Assembly: GCA_040881945.1 (NCBI GenBank)
Contig: JBBECF010000041.1
Span: 1 to 7,045, forward strand
Direction of reading: 5' to 3'
Origin: JBBECF01 sp040881945
GTDB taxonomy: Bacteria > Pseudomonadota > Alphaproteobacteria > Dongiales > Dongiaceae
DNA length: 7,045 nucleotides
Positions 6,020-7,045 of the stretch are shown one piece after another (within the stretch, counting starts at the first letter, position 1; each line of letters opens with the position of its first letter). The position numbers were made by a program, and so were the translations under genes. The notes under the pieces were generated by a model, which was not told where the DNA came from, made no database searches, and saw only the letters and a program-made list of their open reading frames with translations.

Positions 6020-7045
6020 GCCCATCGACCGGAAACATCCGCCGGGCGAGCCTGCTGCCGGACGGCGCGCGCGCCTTTCTGCGGCGGCGGCTGGAAGAGG
6101 CGCTCGGTCTGGCGCTGTGCGTCGGGGCGCTGTTGTTCGTCGTCGCGCTGCTGTCGTTCCGCCCCGATGATCCGTCCTTCAACCGGGCGGCCGAGGGCAC
6201 GACCCGCAACCTGATCGGCGTGCCCGGCGCGTATGTTGCCGACATGGCCCTGCAGATCCTCGGCTTCGCCTCGCTGGCGTTGGCCGTCGTCCCGTTCGCC
6301 TGGGGCTGGCGGCTGCTGCGCCACCGCCGCCTCGCGCGCTGGTGGCTGCGCCTGGCGCTGCTGCCCGCGGCGCTGGTCGCCACCGCCGTCACGCTTGCCG
6401 CGCTGCCGGCGGACGCCCCGCTTGCCTACGGCGGCCGCGGCGGCGTCGTTGGCGGCGAGCTGTTGCGGCTGCTGCGCGACCGCGTCGGCGCGGGCGACGA
6501 CCTGGTCGGCGTGGCCGGCGCGGCGATCGCGGCGGTCCTGCTGTATCTGGCCGCCGGCATTCCCTGGCCGGCCTACCGCGCCGCCGGCCGCCGCGTCGGC
6601 ACGACCGCCGGGTCGGCCGGGCGCGCCTTGGCCTTCCTCTACCGCGGCCTGCGCCGCGGCGGGCCCGGGTCGGCCGCGGCGGTCGCGGCGGGCCGGCGCG
6701 GCGCGAGCCGCGCCTGGCGCCCGCCGAAGCGGCCGACATTCCGACCCGGCCGGCCGGCGGCCGGCTCGTCGCGGCCAAGCAGCCGCGCGCCAAGTCGGGC
6801 CGGCGCGCGGCCGCATCCGGCCAGGCGACGCTCGACCTGATTCCCGACGACGACTACGCGCTGCCGCCGCTCGACCTGCTGACGCGGCCGCCGACCGGCG
6901 GCGGCGCCCAGCGCGTCAACGAGGAATCCCTGGAGAAGAACGCCCGGCTGCTCGAATCCGTGCTCGAGGACTTCGGCGTGCGTGGCCAGATCGTGAAGGT
7001 GCGCCCCGGTCCGGTGGTGACGCTCTACGAGCTGGAGCCGGCGCC
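6016..7045 (+). CDS. ftsK: DNA translocase FtsK, N-terminal part, with an apparent frame break
   Basis: FtsK is anchored at the septum by a four-helix N-terminal domain, and its C-terminal motor pumps DNA and activates dif recombination. From GTG 6016 the frame encodes membrane segments at about 30-48, 78-100, 109-130 and 162-182, with the family marks DDPSFN (51-56) and NLIGVPGAYVADMALQ (65-80). This frame then turns into Arg/Pro-rich sequence and stops at TGA 6838. The conserved start of the FtsK core (DYALPPLDLL, NEESLEKNARLLESVLEDFG, VRPGPVVTLYELEP) is encoded from about 6700 to the window end in the frame one base back. One missing base between about 6655 and 6735 would join the two. An assembly error in GC-only sequence is the likeliest cause; a real mutation is possible. 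The core ATPase and gamma domain lie beyond the window. The gene overlaps the aminotransferase by four bases. Confidence 0.88.
6655..6735 (+). other. Zone of the ftsK reading-frame break
   Basis: Upstream of this zone the frame of GTG 6016 gives convincing FtsK membrane-domain sequence. Downstream of about 6735 that frame gains A/T third positions (aca, cga, cca, agt, cat), while the frame one base earlier has nearly pure G/C third positions and reads REPRLAPAEAADIPT and then the FtsK core. The zone is almost entirely G and C with many short G and C runs. I see no classical X-XXY-YYZ slippery heptamer in the upstream frame. Confidence 0.75.

Noticed and set aside
4796..6025. Minus-strand frame of 409 codons opposite the aminotransferase.
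   Set aside because: Arg/Gln/His-rich composition without domains; antisense shadow of a gene with a full set of catalytic residues.
6655..6735. Programmed -1 frameshift signal in ftsK.
   Set aside because: The GGGCCCGGG tract is phased as whole codons and does not form a classical slippery heptamer; I found no supporting downstream structure beyond general GC richness.

Overview
This 7 kb window is very GC-rich, with codon third positions almost all G or C. It looks like ordinary chromosome of an alphaproteobacterium. The order of a UbiH-family hydroxylase, divergent glnK-amtB, a class I/II aminotransferase and ftsK is one I associate with Rhodospirillales-type genomes; that taxonomic reading rests on memory of synteny and was not searched. 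I see no mobile element, CRISPR array, tRNA or rRNA.

Layout: (1) 44-1363, plus strand, an M24-fold metalloenzyme that aligns along its whole length with the DMSP lyase DddP and keeps all of its metal and catalytic residues. (2) 1371-2648, minus strand, a UbiH/UbiF/COQ6-type FAD hydroxylase, probably for ubiquinone ring hydroxylation. It converges on gene 1 with 7 bp between stop codons, and an imperfect hairpin spans both stops. (3) 2649-2931, a divergent control region with a -24/-12 (sigma-54) type promoter for glnK and a weak candidate promoter for the hydroxylase. (4) glnK (2932-3270) and amtB (3283-4587), an ammonium-sensing and transport pair with overlapping translation signals, closed by a strong intrinsic terminator at 4610-4646. 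(5) An aminotransferase (4772-6019) overlapping by four bases with ftsK (6016 to beyond the window edge), which encodes the septal DNA translocase.

GlnK and AmtB work as one unit: AmtB conducts ammonium, and GlnK blocks it through its T-loop unless Tyr51 is uridylylated. The aminotransferase resembles N-succinyl-diaminopimelate aminotransferases. If that is right, the aminotransferase-ftsK pair links cell-wall precursor supply with division, but the substrate is inferred.

Points that deserve a second look: the DddP-like enzyme; a reading-frame break in the ftsK linker (roughly 6655-6735), where the four-helix membrane domain and the conserved FtsK core lie in different frames; the sigma-54-like promoter with an atypical -12 element; and the hairpin shared by two convergent stop codons. 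I found no clearly new multi-gene system here.
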